This document shows positions 6,218 to 12,164 of a stretch of DNA of 12,164 bases, in pieces. The stretch's first letter is position 1, and each line of letters opens with the position of its first letter. A program made the position numbers and the translations under genes. The notes below the pieces were generated by a model, which saw only the letters and a program-made list of their open reading frames with translations, was not told the origin of the DNA and searched no databases. The DNA is from Planctomycetota bacterium. Lineage in GTDB: Bacteria > Planctomycetota > UBA1135 > GCA-002686595. The stretch is from assembly GCA_029259675.1 (NCBI GenBank), contig JAJDES010000493.1, positions 1 to 12,164 on the forward strand, given 5' to 3'.

Positions 6218-7336
6218 ATGGTCCTTCAAGTGCTGAAAAAGCCCATGTTGCTGCGCCTACGCGACCCCCTCACGGAATCCGAGCGAGATTCCATCTTCCG
6301 CCTCTGCAAGGAGTTGGGGTATTCGTATCAGTTCCGAGCCGGCTCCAAGGAACTGCTCGAGCTCACCGGCGGAGGCGCGCCGTCCCACCGATCGCTTTTT
6401 GAGGACCTGACGGGAATCCTGTCCGTCGTGGACAACGGCCAAGCGCGCGAGCTGAATATGCGCCCGGTCGGCGGACCCGATCTCGTTGTAGAGGTCGCAG
6501 GAGCGCGCTTTGGCGGCGAGTGGGCCGGTTTGATCGCAGGGCCCTGCGCGGTTGAGCGGGCCGATCGACTGCAATCCATTGCAGAGCGCGTCAAGGCGGC
6601 GGGTGCCTGCGTGCTGCGCGGCGGCGCCTACAAGCCGCGCACGTCACCCTATTCGTTCCGAGGTTTGGGCGAAGAGGGACTCGCGATGTTGGCCGAAGCG
6701 CGTGCGAAGACCGGCTTGCCGATCGTCACCGAGGTGCTCGATCCGCGCGATGTGGATGCTGTCGGCGCCGTCACGGACATCTTTCAAGTCGGCTCGCGCA
6801 GCATGGCCAACGCGGCGCTGCTGACAGAGCTTGGAAAATCGAACAAGCCCGTGTTGCTCAAGCGCGGCATGTCGGCCACCGTGCGCGAATTTCTGCTGGC
6901 TGCCGAATACGTGCTGATGGGCGGCAATGAGCGAGTCCTATTGTGCGAGCGCGGTGTGCGCAGCTTCGACAAGGTGACCCGTAACTTGCTCGACGTGGGA
7001 GCCATTGCGCATCTCAAGCGCGTGACACATCTGCCGGTGCTGGCCGATCCTTCCCACGCCGCCGGCCGTCGCGACCTGGTGCGAGCTCTGGCGCGGGCCA
7101 GCATGGCCGCCGGTGCCGACGGCCTGATCATTGAAGTTCACCCGGATCCGGGCGAAGTCCATTCCGACGGAGCCCAAGCGGTGAGTTTCGAAGAATTCGA
7201 GCGCATCTCCGCCGACGCGCGCGCCATCTTGAAGCTCGACGGTCGGCGCCTTTCACAGGCCGAGGTCGCGCCCCGTTCGGATTCGACTGCTGGCGGGGGT
7301 GCCCGAAAGTCCACTTCGAGCTTGAAGGTGGATTGA
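6218..7336 (+). CDS. aroF: 3-deoxy-7-phosphoheptulonate synthase (DAHP synthase) with N-terminal regulatory domain
   Basis: The enzyme joins phosphoenolpyruvate and erythrose 4-phosphate, the first step of the shikimate pathway. The 372-residue protein has a ferredoxin-like domain at about 10-80, like the tyrosine-sensing domain of Thermotoga maritima DAHP synthase, and then a TIM-barrel domain. Motifs include I106-A-G-P-C-A-V-E and G135-G-A-Y-K-P-R-T-S-P-Y-S-F. The metal ligands C110, H280 (D-P-S-H), E306 (E-V-H-P-D-P) and D317 (S-D-G-A-Q) are all present. The last 25 or so residues are a Ser/Gly/Ala-rich tail not seen in the Thermotoga protein. The ATG at 6218 follows a good promoter but has no clear ribosome site; ATG at 6245 (residue 10) is a possible alternative that would still keep the regulatory domain. 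Feedback control by an aromatic amino acid is expected from the domain, and the ligand is inference. Confidence 0.95.
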   Translation: MVLQVLKKPMLLRLRDPLTESERDSIFRLCKELGYSYQFRAGSKELLELTGGGAPSHRSLFEDLTGILSVVDNGQARELNMRPVGGPDLVVEVAGARFGGEWAGLIAGPCAVERADRLQSIAERVKAAGACVLRGGAYKPRTSPYSFRGLGEEGLAMLAEARAKTGLPIVTEVLDPRDVDAVGAVTDIFQVGSRSMANAALLTELGKSNKPVLLKRGMSATVREFLLAAEYVLMGGNERVLLCERGVRSFDKVTRNLLDVGAIAHLKRVTHLPVLADPSHAAGRRDLVRALARASMAAGADGLIIEVHPDPGEVHSDGAQAVSFEEFERISADARAILKLDGRRLSQAEVAPRSDSTAGGGARKSTSSLKVD

Positions 7337-7342
7337 AGCTGT

Positions 7343-7359
7343 GCCCGTGGCGATCGGGC
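7343..7359 (+). terminator. Weak stem-loop after aroF
   Basis: GCCCG (7343-7347) pairs with CGGGC (7355-7359) around a 7-nt loop, just past the aroF stop. Only two Ts follow, so termination would be poor at best. It may separate aroF from tpiA, 166 bp downstream. Confidence 0.25.
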
Positions 7360-7488
7360 TTCGTACTCGCCACCTGCCTATCCAATCACGCGATCGCCCA
7401 TCCGGGCCAATCGAGCCTGGGCTGTTCGCTCTTCCTCCGGGGACTGCGAGCCTCGCGATTGCCATTCACAACCAAAACCCCACTCGCT

Positions 7489-7493
7489 AGGAG
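7489..7493 (+). promoter_or_regulatory. Ribosome binding site for tpiA
   Basis: AGGAG lies 9 nt before GTG at 7503. It supports the GTG start, which gives the normal N-terminus of triosephosphate isomerase. Confidence 0.75.
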
Positions 7494-7502
7494 AAAATCA
7501 TC

Positions 7503-8258
7503 GTGCGCAAGCCCTACATGGCAGGTAACTGGAAAATGAACCTCGACCGAGCCGGCGCTCTTGAGCTGGCCGGAGCCCTGCGCGAGCACGTCGGGCAGCG
7601 CGAGGACGTGGAAGTGGCCGTGGCCCCCGCCTTTGTTTACCTGCGCGACGTGATTGAGCTGCTCAAGGGATCTCCGATTCGCGTCGGAGCTCAAAACGCC
7701 TGTGCGGAAGCATCGGGAGCATTCACCGGAGAAGTCTCACCGGTCATGCTGCGCGACATCGGCTGCGACTTCGTCATCTTGGGGCACTCCGAGCGGCGCC
7801 ACGTCTACGGCGAAACCGACGCAGACATCAATCGCAAGGTGCACCTGGCGCTCGAACACGACCTGGATGTCGTGTTGTGCGTTGGCGAGACCCTGGAGGA
7901 GCGCGAAGCCAACAAGACGGAAGCCGTTGTGAAACGCCACATGACGGCGGGCATGACCGGTTTGAGCGAGGCCCAGAGCCGCCGAGTCACGATCGCCTAC
8001 GAGCCTGTTTGGGCCATTGGCACCGGTTTGAACGCCACCCCAGAGCAAGCTGGGGACGTCCACACCTACCTGCGCGGTGTGCTGGAGGGGCTTTACGGGG
8101 CTGCAGTGGCGGAAACCACCCGCATTCAGTACGGCGGCAGCGTCAAGCCCGCCAACGTGGCCGAGCTGATGAGCGTTGACGGAGTTGACGGAGCCCTGGT
8201 CGGCGGTGCCTCGCTGAAGGCCGATTCCTTTGCCTCCATCGTCGATTTCGGCGGCTGA
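7503..8258 (+). CDS. tpiA: Triosephosphate isomerase
   Basis: This TIM-barrel enzyme interconverts dihydroxyacetone phosphate and glyceraldehyde 3-phosphate in glycolysis and gluconeogenesis. The 251-residue protein is of normal length. Catalytic residues sit at their usual numbers: N9 and K11 in G-N-W-K-M-N, H95 in G-H-S-E-R-R, and E167 in A-Y-E-P-V-W-A-I-G-T-G, which also begins the mobile loop 6. The phosphate-binding Y-G-G-S-V-K-P-A-N is present near the end. The start is GTG with a good ribosome site at 7489-7493; an internal ATG at residue 6 would cut into the first strand. It lies 166 bp after aroF and 269 bp before secG, so it may have its own promoter, although none is clear. Neighbouring secG and gmk is common in several bacterial phyla. 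Confidence 0.97.
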   Translation: MRKPYMAGNWKMNLDRAGALELAGALREHVGQREDVEVAVAPAFVYLRDVIELLKGSPIRVGAQNACAEASGAFTGEVSPVMLRDIGCDFVILGHSERRHVYGETDADINRKVHLALEHDLDVVLCVGETLEEREANKTEAVVKRHMTAGMTGLSEAQSRRVTIAYEPVWAIGTGLNATPEQAGDVHTYLRGVLEGLYGAAVAETTRIQYGGSVKPANVAELMSVDGVDGALVGGASLKADSFASIVDFGG

Positions 8259-8285
8259 GCCCAGTCCATCACCCGCTTCAGGCGC

Positions 8286-8358
8286 GAGCCCCGCTGACGA
8301 TTGATTGAGTCCGTGGGGCTCTTTCGGTTACTTTTCGAGACTTCTCCTCACGGACTCA
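8286..8358 (+). promoter_or_regulatory. Two mutually exclusive stem-loops between tpiA and secG
   Basis: Stem 1 is GAGCCCC (8286-8292) with GGGGCTC (8315-8321), a 22-nt loop, followed by TTTCGGTTACTTTT, which would be a weak U-rich terminator tail. Stem 2 is TGAGTCCGTGGGG (8306-8318) with CCTCACGGACTCA (8346-8358): 13 pairs of which one is G-U, and ten of them are uninterrupted Watson-Crick pairs. Both stems need bases 8315-8318, so only one can form at a time. This is the arrangement of a terminator/antiterminator, but no ligand-binding core is recognised. It may simply be a tpiA 3' end plus a separate hairpin. Confidence 0.5.
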
Positions 8359-8436
8359 CTACATATTGCGGCCCGCTAGGAGTTAGACTCCCGGCCCCTT
8401 TGAGCGGGTTCGGCGATTCCGGCCGCTCGCTTCAAC

Positions 8437-8469
8437 TGCCGGCCCAGTGCCGGCCCAACGTCGGCCCTC
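8437..8469. repeat. Three 11-bp tandem repeats before secG
   Basis: TGCCGGCCCAG (8437-8447), TGCCGGCCCAA (8448-8458) and CGTCGGCCCTC (8459-8469) form a short tandem array, the third copy diverged. It lies 59 bp upstream of the secG ATG. It could come from slippage or be a binding site. Confidence 0.5.
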
Positions 8470-8527
8470 GGCCTCCCGCAATCGGACGGCCCCCAAGACG
8501 AGTCGCTTCCAAGCCTGCACCCCGGTC

Positions 8528-8848
8528 ATGATTATCAGTCTCTTCTACATCCTCTTCATCTTCTCGGCGATCACGCTGGTTGTTGTGATTTTGCTCCAAG
8601 AGGGCAAGGGCGGCGGCTTCGGTTCCGCGCTTGGTGAGCAAGGCCAGCAGGCCTTTGGGGTCGGAGCCAGCGGCATCAATCGCTTCACGGCCTGGACCGC
8701 CGGCGTATTTCTGTGCAGCGCGGTTTTGATTCACGTCCTCAACCGCGAAAATAGCGAGACGTCGCTGTTGGATTCCGAACCCGGTATCTCCGCACCGATC
8801 GAGCCGGGAGCGGGAGCTCCCGCCGAAGGCGGCGACGAGGGAAATTAG
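8528..8848 (+). CDS. secG: Preprotein translocase subunit SecG
   Basis: SecG is the small accessory subunit of the SecYEG channel in the inner membrane and helps SecA-driven export. From the ATG at 8528 the protein has 106 residues. Membrane helix 1 is about 2-23 and ends in I21-L-L-Q, followed by the conserved cytoplasmic loop G26-K-G-G-G-F-G-S and Q41-A-F-G. Helix 2 is about 54-71. The tail (72-106) is acidic, Gly/Pro-rich and probably disordered, as in several SecG proteins. The frame is open back to 8447, but the extra 27 residues are Arg/Pro-rich and overlap a tandem repeat, so I reject that start. There is no good ribosome site before 8528. It is placed between tpiA and pyrE, 148 bp before the latter; that gap shows no convincing promoter or terminator. 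Confidence 0.9.
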   Translation: MIISLFYILFIFSAITLVVVILLQEGKGGGFGSALGEQGQQAFGVGASGINRFTAWTAGVFLCSAVLIHVLNRENSETSLLDSEPGISAPIEPGAGAPAEGGDEGN

Positions 8849-8996
8849 GGTTACAGACCGTAAAGTTTTCGAGAGCAGTGCTTGGGAACCAGACCCCACG
8901 CACTCCATTGGGACGCACCTTCCGCGCCCGGGTTTGCGGCGGCGATACACGAGCGCACGCTTCGCGCCCCATTTATTCTGCGCCTGATCCAGAGCT

Positions 8997-9599
8997 ATGA
9001 ATCAAGAGCAAGTCATCGATCACTTGCGCGCGAGCGAAGCTTTGCTCGAGGGGCACTTCGAGCTGTCGTCGGGCAATCACAGCGACCGCTACTTTCAATG
9101 CGCGCGGGTTTTGCAGTTTCCCCAGCGCGCGGCCGCCTTGGCGCAAGCCCTCGCCGATCGGGCCGAAGAATTCAACGGGGGTCCGGCACTGGATGCCGTC
9201 GTCGGCCCGGCCATGGGGGCCGTTGTGTGGTCCTATGCCGTGGCTAGCGCGTTTGGTTGCCCGTCACTTTTCACGGAGCGATTCAACGGCGAAATGACGC
9301 TGCGGCGCGGCTTTCGGCTCGAGCGCGGTGCGCGCGTGTTGATGGTCGAAGACGTTTTGACCACCGGGGGATCCGCGCGCGAAGCCATGGCCGCGCTCAA
9401 ATCGACGGGTGTCGAATTCGTGGGCGTGGGAGCCATCGTCAACCGCACCGGCGGCAATCCCTACAAGGACTTGGGCTTGCCTTTGATTGCCCTCTGCGAC
9501 GTTGATGTGCAGATGTGGGAGCCGGGTGAATGTCCGCTTTGCGCCGCTGGCGAAAAGGCCGTCAAACCTGGAAGCCGCACAGCAGCGGCGGAGGCTTGA
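8997..9599 (+). CDS. pyrE: Orotate phosphoribosyltransferase
   Basis: PyrE joins orotate and PRPP to make orotidine 5'-monophosphate in pyrimidine synthesis. The 200-residue protein carries the PRPP-binding motif V114-L-M-V-E-D-V-L-T-T-G-G-S126. It also has the N-terminal hood region L23-S-S-G-N-H-S-D-R-Y and the flexible-loop region around T93-E-R-F-N-G-E-M. The C-terminal part has W174-E-P-G-E-C-P-L-C and K190-P-G-S-R, an extension common in one bacterial branch of the family and absent from the E. coli type; the two cysteines (179 and 182) could be structural. It begins 148 bp after secG and ends 4 bp before the TTG start of yicC, so it probably heads the pyrE-yicC-gmk-coaC-coaB transcript. 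The ribosome site is weak. Confidence 0.93.
   Translation: MNQEQVIDHLRASEALLEGHFELSSGNHSDRYFQCARVLQFPQRAAALAQALADRAEEFNGGPALDAVVGPAMGAVVWSYAVASAFGCPSLFTERFNGEMTLRRGFRLERGARVLMVEDVLTTGGSAREAMAALKSTGVEFVGVGAIVNRTGGNPYKDLGLPLIALCDVDVQMWEPGECPLCAAGEKAVKPGSRTAAAEA
9590..9594 (+). promoter_or_regulatory. Ribosome binding site deciding the yicC start
   Basis: GGAGG, inside the end of pyrE, is 9 nt before TTG at 9604 and 21 nt before ATG at 9616. The spacing favours the TTG, which also restores the family N-terminus (M-I/L-R-S-M-T-G-F-G). Confidence 0.7.
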
Positions 9600-9603
9600 T
9601 CGC

Positions 9604-10482
9604 TTGCTGCGCTCGATGACCGGATTCGGATCGGGATCCAGCGACGGCAATGGAATTGCTGTCCAGGTTGAAGTGCGCACCGTCAACCATCGGCATTTGC
9701 AGATCAAGTCGAGGTTGCCGCAGGACTATGTGGCCCTGGAACCGAAGCTGGAAGCCATTCTGCGCAAGCACCTCGATCGCGGTTCGGTTTCGATTTCAGT
9801 CACCGTTCAAAGTGACACCTCTTCCGCCGTTGATTTGGATTTGGAGTTGGCCAAGCGCTACCGAAAGTTGCTCGAGCAATTGAGCAAGGAAATGGGTCTC
9901 AAGGAACAGCCCACGTTGCGCGATTACTTGGCTTTGCCGGGTGTTATCGGTTCCCGGGGTAGCAGCACACCCTCGGCGCGCATGATTTCGCGCGTGCTTA
10001 AGACCGTCGAGCTTGCCGCATCGAATTTGATGGAAATGCGAGAGGCGGAGGGCCGCGCCATGGAGGCGGATTTGCGCAAGCACCTGGCCGTCATCGAGCG
10101 CACGGTGGCGCGCATTGCGAAGCGCATGCCGGTCGTCGTGAAGGCGCTGCAGCAGGCCTTGATCGGCCGCGTGGAAAACCTGATGGCCGACCGCGTGGAG
10201 GCGCCGGCGGCGGAGATGGCGCGCGAATTGGCATTAATTGCCGACCGTGCGGATATTTCTGAGGAACTTTCGCGCTTGGAAAGTCATGTGGCCCAAATGA
10301 ACACCAAGCTGGACAAGAACAAGGGCGCGATCGGTCGCCAGCTCGACTTTTTGGTCCAGGAATTTTTTCGCGAAGCCAACACCATCGGGTCCAAGTGTTC
10401 CGATGCTCAGATGGCCCACTGGGTTGTCGAGCTCAAGACCTCAATCGAGCGCTTGCGCGAGCAAGTGCAGAATGTGGAGTGA
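9604..10482 (+). CDS. yicC: YicC family endoribonuclease
   Basis: YicC-type proteins are oligomeric RNA-cleaving enzymes; in E. coli YicC is tied to turnover of small RNAs. From TTG at 9604 the protein has 292 residues, normal for the family. It opens with L-R-S-M-T-G-F-G, then V-R-T-V-N-H-R-H-L in the N-terminal domain. The C-terminal DUF1732 part has E-E-L-S-R-L-E-S-H, G-R-Q-L-D-F-L-V-Q-E-F, R-E-A-N-T-I-G-S-K and a final R-E-Q-V-Q-N-V-E, all hallmark stretches. An in-frame ATG at 9487 lies inside pyrE and would add 39 residues with no family match, so I reject it. Spacing to pyrE is 4 bp and to gmk 3 bp, so co-transcription is near certain. Pairing yicC with gmk is widespread in bacteria. 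Confidence 0.92.
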   Translation: MLRSMTGFGSGSSDGNGIAVQVEVRTVNHRHLQIKSRLPQDYVALEPKLEAILRKHLDRGSVSISVTVQSDTSSAVDLDLELAKRYRKLLEQLSKEMGLKEQPTLRDYLALPGVIGSRGSSTPSARMISRVLKTVELAASNLMEMREAEGRAMEADLRKHLAVIERTVARIAKRMPVVVKALQQALIGRVENLMADRVEAPAAEMARELALIADRADISEELSRLESHVAQMNTKLDKNKGAIGRQLDFLVQEFFREANTIGSKCSDAQMAHWVVELKTSIERLREQVQNVE

Positions 10483-10485
10483 GCG

Positions 10486-11091
10486 GTGACTCCAACTCCT
10501 GCTATGGGTGAGCCTGACAAGGTGGGTCGAATGCTGGTCATTTCAGGCCCGTCGGGCTGCGGCAAGAGTTCCATCTGCCGCGAACTGCTGCGCGATCCCC
10601 GGGTCGTCTTTTCAATCTCGGCCACCACTCGCAAGCCGCGCGCGGGCGAGGTGGACGGCGTCGACTACACCTTTTTGACGCGCGAGGAGTTCGGCGAGCG
10701 CGCCAAGCGCGGCGAGTTCATCGAATACGCCGAGGTGCACGACAATATGTACGGCACGCTGCGCCAACCGATGGAGGATGCTCTGGCCAGCGGCGACGTG
10801 TACTTGGTCGAAATCGATGTGCAGGGTGCACTTCAGCTCAAGGGGCTCGGAACGCCCGGCACCTACGTCTTCGTGGCGCCGCCGGATTTTGAAACCCTGC
10901 GCCAACGATTGGTCGGCCGCGGAACGGATCCCCCTGAGGTGATCGAGCGGCGCCTCAAGAAGGCCAGCGACGAATACGAGGAACGCGACAAGTACGATCA
11001 CATCGTGGTCAACGATCAGCTCAGCAAGACCGTCTCCTCTGTGCGCGAATTGATCGGACTCGATCCGGTTCCGGGAGAGTATTCAGAATGA
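10486..11091 (+). CDS. gmk: Guanylate kinase
   Basis: Gmk phosphorylates GMP to GDP with ATP, and so is needed for GTP, dGTP and recycling of cyclic-di-GMP products. The 201-residue protein has the P-loop G21-P-S-G-C-G-K-S28 and the GMP-binding stretch S-A-T-T-R-K-P-R-A-G-E. Further on are G-V-D-Y-T-F, F-I-E-Y-A-E-V-H, Y-G-T and the R-R-L-K-K-A lid region. The start is GTG at 10486 with GGAG at 10476-10479, 3 bp after the yicC stop. ATG at 10504 (residue 7) is possible and would leave all motifs intact. The stop overlaps coaC by 4 bp (ATGA). The usual next gene in many bacteria, rpoZ, is not here. Confidence 0.96.
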   Translation: MTPTPAMGEPDKVGRMLVISGPSGCGKSSICRELLRDPRVVFSISATTRKPRAGEVDGVDYTFLTREEFGERAKRGEFIEYAEVHDNMYGTLRQPMEDALASGDVYLVEIDVQGALQLKGLGTPGTYVFVAPPDFETLRQRLVGRGTDPPEVIERRLKKASDEYEERDKYDHIVVNDQLSKTVSSVRELIGLDPVPGEYSE

Positions 11092-11630
11092 GCCAAATAC
11101 TACTGGGTGCGGGGGCTTCGGCCGCGCTGCACAAATCCGTTGACCTAGCCAGCAAGTTGACCCAAGAGGGCCACAGCGTTCGAGTTGTATTGACGCCGCG
11201 TGCGGCTGAACTGATTGACCCGCAGCTCTTCGAGGCTGTGACGGGCGAACGCGCCTGCGTGAGCGAATTCGGTGAGCAACGCAGTGCAGCCATGGATCAC
11301 ATCGAATTATCCCGCTGGGCCCATTTGGTCATCGTGGCGCCGGCAACCGCCAATTTGGTGGGGCAGTTGGCGCTCGGCTTGGCGCCGAATCTTTTGGCTA
11401 CGACGCTTTTGGCCCTGCCGCCCGATGTGCCGCGGCTCATTTGCCCCGCCATGAACCCCAATATGCTGGCCCAACCGGCCGTGCGTGCGAATCTCGACCT
11501 CCTGAGATCGCGCGGCTGGCGTTTGTTGGACCCGGAGGTCGGCAGTTTGGCGTGCGGAGACGAGGGGGCGGGTCGCCTGCCCGAAGTGGATGCCATTCAG
11601 AGGGCTGTGCGCGAGTTGACCAAGGCATGA
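11088..11630 (+). CDS. coaC: Phosphopantothenoylcysteine decarboxylase (standalone CoaC flavoprotein)
   Basis: CoaC uses FMN to decarboxylate phosphopantothenoylcysteine to phosphopantetheine, on the way to coenzyme A. The 180-residue protein has the catalytic histidine H71 in M-D-H-I-E-L-S and the flavin-binding A-P-A-T-A-N (84-89). It also has P120-A-M-N-P-N-M and the active-site cysteine C156 in L-A-C-G-D-E-G-A-G-R-L-P-E, which match the decarboxylase half of E. coli CoaBC (H75, N125, C158). Where E. coli has one fused protein, here the decarboxylase ends with its own stop and the ligase follows in another frame with a 4-bp ATGA overlap. It also overlaps gmk by 4 bp; GGGAG at 11073-11077 is its ribosome site. 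The family is certain, and the split arrangement is directly visible. Confidence 0.93.
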   Translation: MSQILLGAGASAALHKSVDLASKLTQEGHSVRVVLTPRAAELIDPQLFEAVTGERACVSEFGEQRSAAMDHIELSRWAHLVIVAPATANLVGQLALGLAPNLLATTLLALPPDVPRLICPAMNPNMLAQPAVRANLDLLRSRGWRLLDPEVGSLACGDEGAGRLPEVDAIQRAVRELTKA

Positions 11631-12164
11631 GTCCCGGCGCCGGGAAGGGGAAGCGCAAGGTCGCCGCCAAGTCTGCGACCAAGGCGGCCAAAAAAGGTCA
11701 ACTGAAGCGCAGGCGAGTCGCTCAAAAAGGCTCGAGCCCCACGGTCAAGCAAGCGTTGGATGTCGTTGTTACGGCCGGTCCCACGCGCGAACACGTGGAT
11801 CCGGTGCGCTACTTGACCAACGAGTCCAGTGGGCGCATGGGTTTCGAAGTGGCGCGCTGCGCGGCCCAAGCCGGACACCGTGTGACCCTAATCGCTGGAC
11901 CTGTCGCACTGGAGACGCCGCCCGGTGTCAAGCGTGTCGATGTGGTTTCCGCGCGCGATATGTTGGCGGCGACGCGCGCGGCTTTTCGCACTTCTGACGC
12001 TCTCTTCATGATCGCGGCAGTATCCGATTGGCGCCCGCGACGCAAGCTTTCGGGAAAGTGGCGCAAGAAGGATCAGAAGACCGAAGTTGCTAGCTTGGAG
12101 TTGGTTCGCAACCCCGATATTCTGGCCACTGTCGCGCGAAACAAGCGGAGTCGACTGGTCGTCG
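11627..12164 (+). CDS. coaB: Phosphopantothenate-cysteine ligase CoaB with basic N-terminal tail (3' end beyond window)
   Basis: CoaB activates 4'-phosphopantothenate with a nucleotide triphosphate and couples it to cysteine. The frame opens with ATG at 11627, overlapping the coaC stop (ATGA), and runs off the right edge after 179 codons. The enzyme domain begins at about residue 43 with V48-T-A-G-P-T-R-E, D58-P-V-R, T64-N-E-S-S-G-R-M-G and L88-I-A-G-P. Then come A130-A-V-S-D-W, the lysine-rich K147-K-D-Q-K and N162-P-D-I-L, all standard. Before it lies an unusual tail: the first 34 residues hold 13 Lys/Arg and no acidic residue, with Ala-Ala-Lys-like spacing as in histone H1-like tails. No other ATG precedes the domain, but internal TTG codons such as that at residue 44 exist, so the tail depends on the overlapping start being right. 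Confidence 0.9.
   Translation, partial: MSPGAGKGKRKVAAKSATKAAKKGQLKRRRVAQKGSSPTVKQALDVVVTAGPTREHVDPVRYLTNESSGRMGFEVARCAAQAGHRVTLIAGPVALETPPGVKRVDVVSARDMLAATRAAFRTSDALFMIAAVSDWRPRRKLSGKWRKKDQKTEVASLELVRNPDILATVARNKRSRLVV

Noticed and set aside
6041..6229. 62-residue open frame on the minus strand across the divergent spacer.
   Set aside because: It starts with TTG inside the 5' end of aroF, has no ribosome site, overlaps the aroF promoter and repeats, and shows no recognised motif.
7349..7398. Inverted repeat GGCGATCG (7349-7356) / CGATCGCC (7391-7398) in the aroF-tpiA spacer, resembling the cyanobacterial HIP1 octamer.
   Set aside because: The core CGATCG is itself a palindrome, so two copies always look like an inverted repeat. 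The loop is 34 nt, no T-run follows, and nothing else here is cyanobacterial.
8379..8391. GGAGTTAGACTCC resembles a tRNA T-arm, which raised the idea of a tRNA gene next to secG as in E. coli.
   Set aside because: The TTCGA loop is replaced by TTAGA, the stem is short, and no acceptor stem or anticodon arm can be drawn at the right distances.
8301..8531. 76-residue open frame before secG.
   Set aside because: It has a TTG start and Pro/Arg-rich low-complexity content, covers the stem-loops and tandem repeat, and overlaps the secG start.

Overview
The window is a GC-rich (roughly 60% by eye), tightly packed bacterial chromosome segment made mostly of housekeeping genes. The order tpiA-secG-(pyrE)-yicC-gmk-coaC-coaB, with the two CoaBC halves as separate genes and a Thermotoga-type DAHP synthase upstream, looks most like Planctomycetota. 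That assignment is inferred from gene order and protein style; no marker gene here settles it. Frequent GTG and TTG starts and 4-bp stop/start overlaps fit a GC-rich genome with translational coupling.

Left part (1-1876): two divergent genes. The minus-strand gene runs off the left edge and encodes a multi-pass membrane protein with hallmarks of GT-C type glycosyltransferases. The plus-strand gene encodes a small soluble histidine-kinase-like protein that keeps an H-box but has degraded ATP-binding boxes.

Middle part (1927-5962, minus strand): a probable four-gene operon. Its order is an HD-domain 5'-deoxynucleotidase-like protein, a single-pass membrane-anchored protein with carboxypeptidase-regulatory-like beta-sandwich domains, a cysteine desulfurase, and ThiI. 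The last two overlap by 4 bp and form a plausible dedicated sulfur relay: the desulfurase makes a persulfide and the rhodanese-less ThiI uses it to thiolate tRNA.

The 255-bp divergent spacer (5963-6217) holds two direct-repeat pairs that both have a 13-bp period, a perfect 7-bp hairpin, and a good sigma70-like promoter (TTGACG-N18-TATACT) aimed at aroF.

Right part (6218-12164, plus strand): aroF (first step of aromatic amino acid synthesis), tpiA (glycolysis), secG (protein export), pyrE (pyrimidine synthesis), yicC (endoribonuclease family), gmk (GMP to GDP), coaC and coaB (coenzyme A synthesis; coaB is cut by the right edge). From pyrE onward the genes abut or overlap and probably form one operon. 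The 269-bp spacer before secG holds two overlapping, mutually exclusive stem-loops and a short 11-bp tandem repeat.

I saw no CRISPR array, insertion sequence, tRNA, rRNA, toxin-antitoxin or phage gene. I did not find a clear new multi-gene system. The most unusual items are the degenerate kinase, the Lys/Arg-rich N-terminal tail of CoaB, the structured secG leader and the repeats in the divergent spacer.
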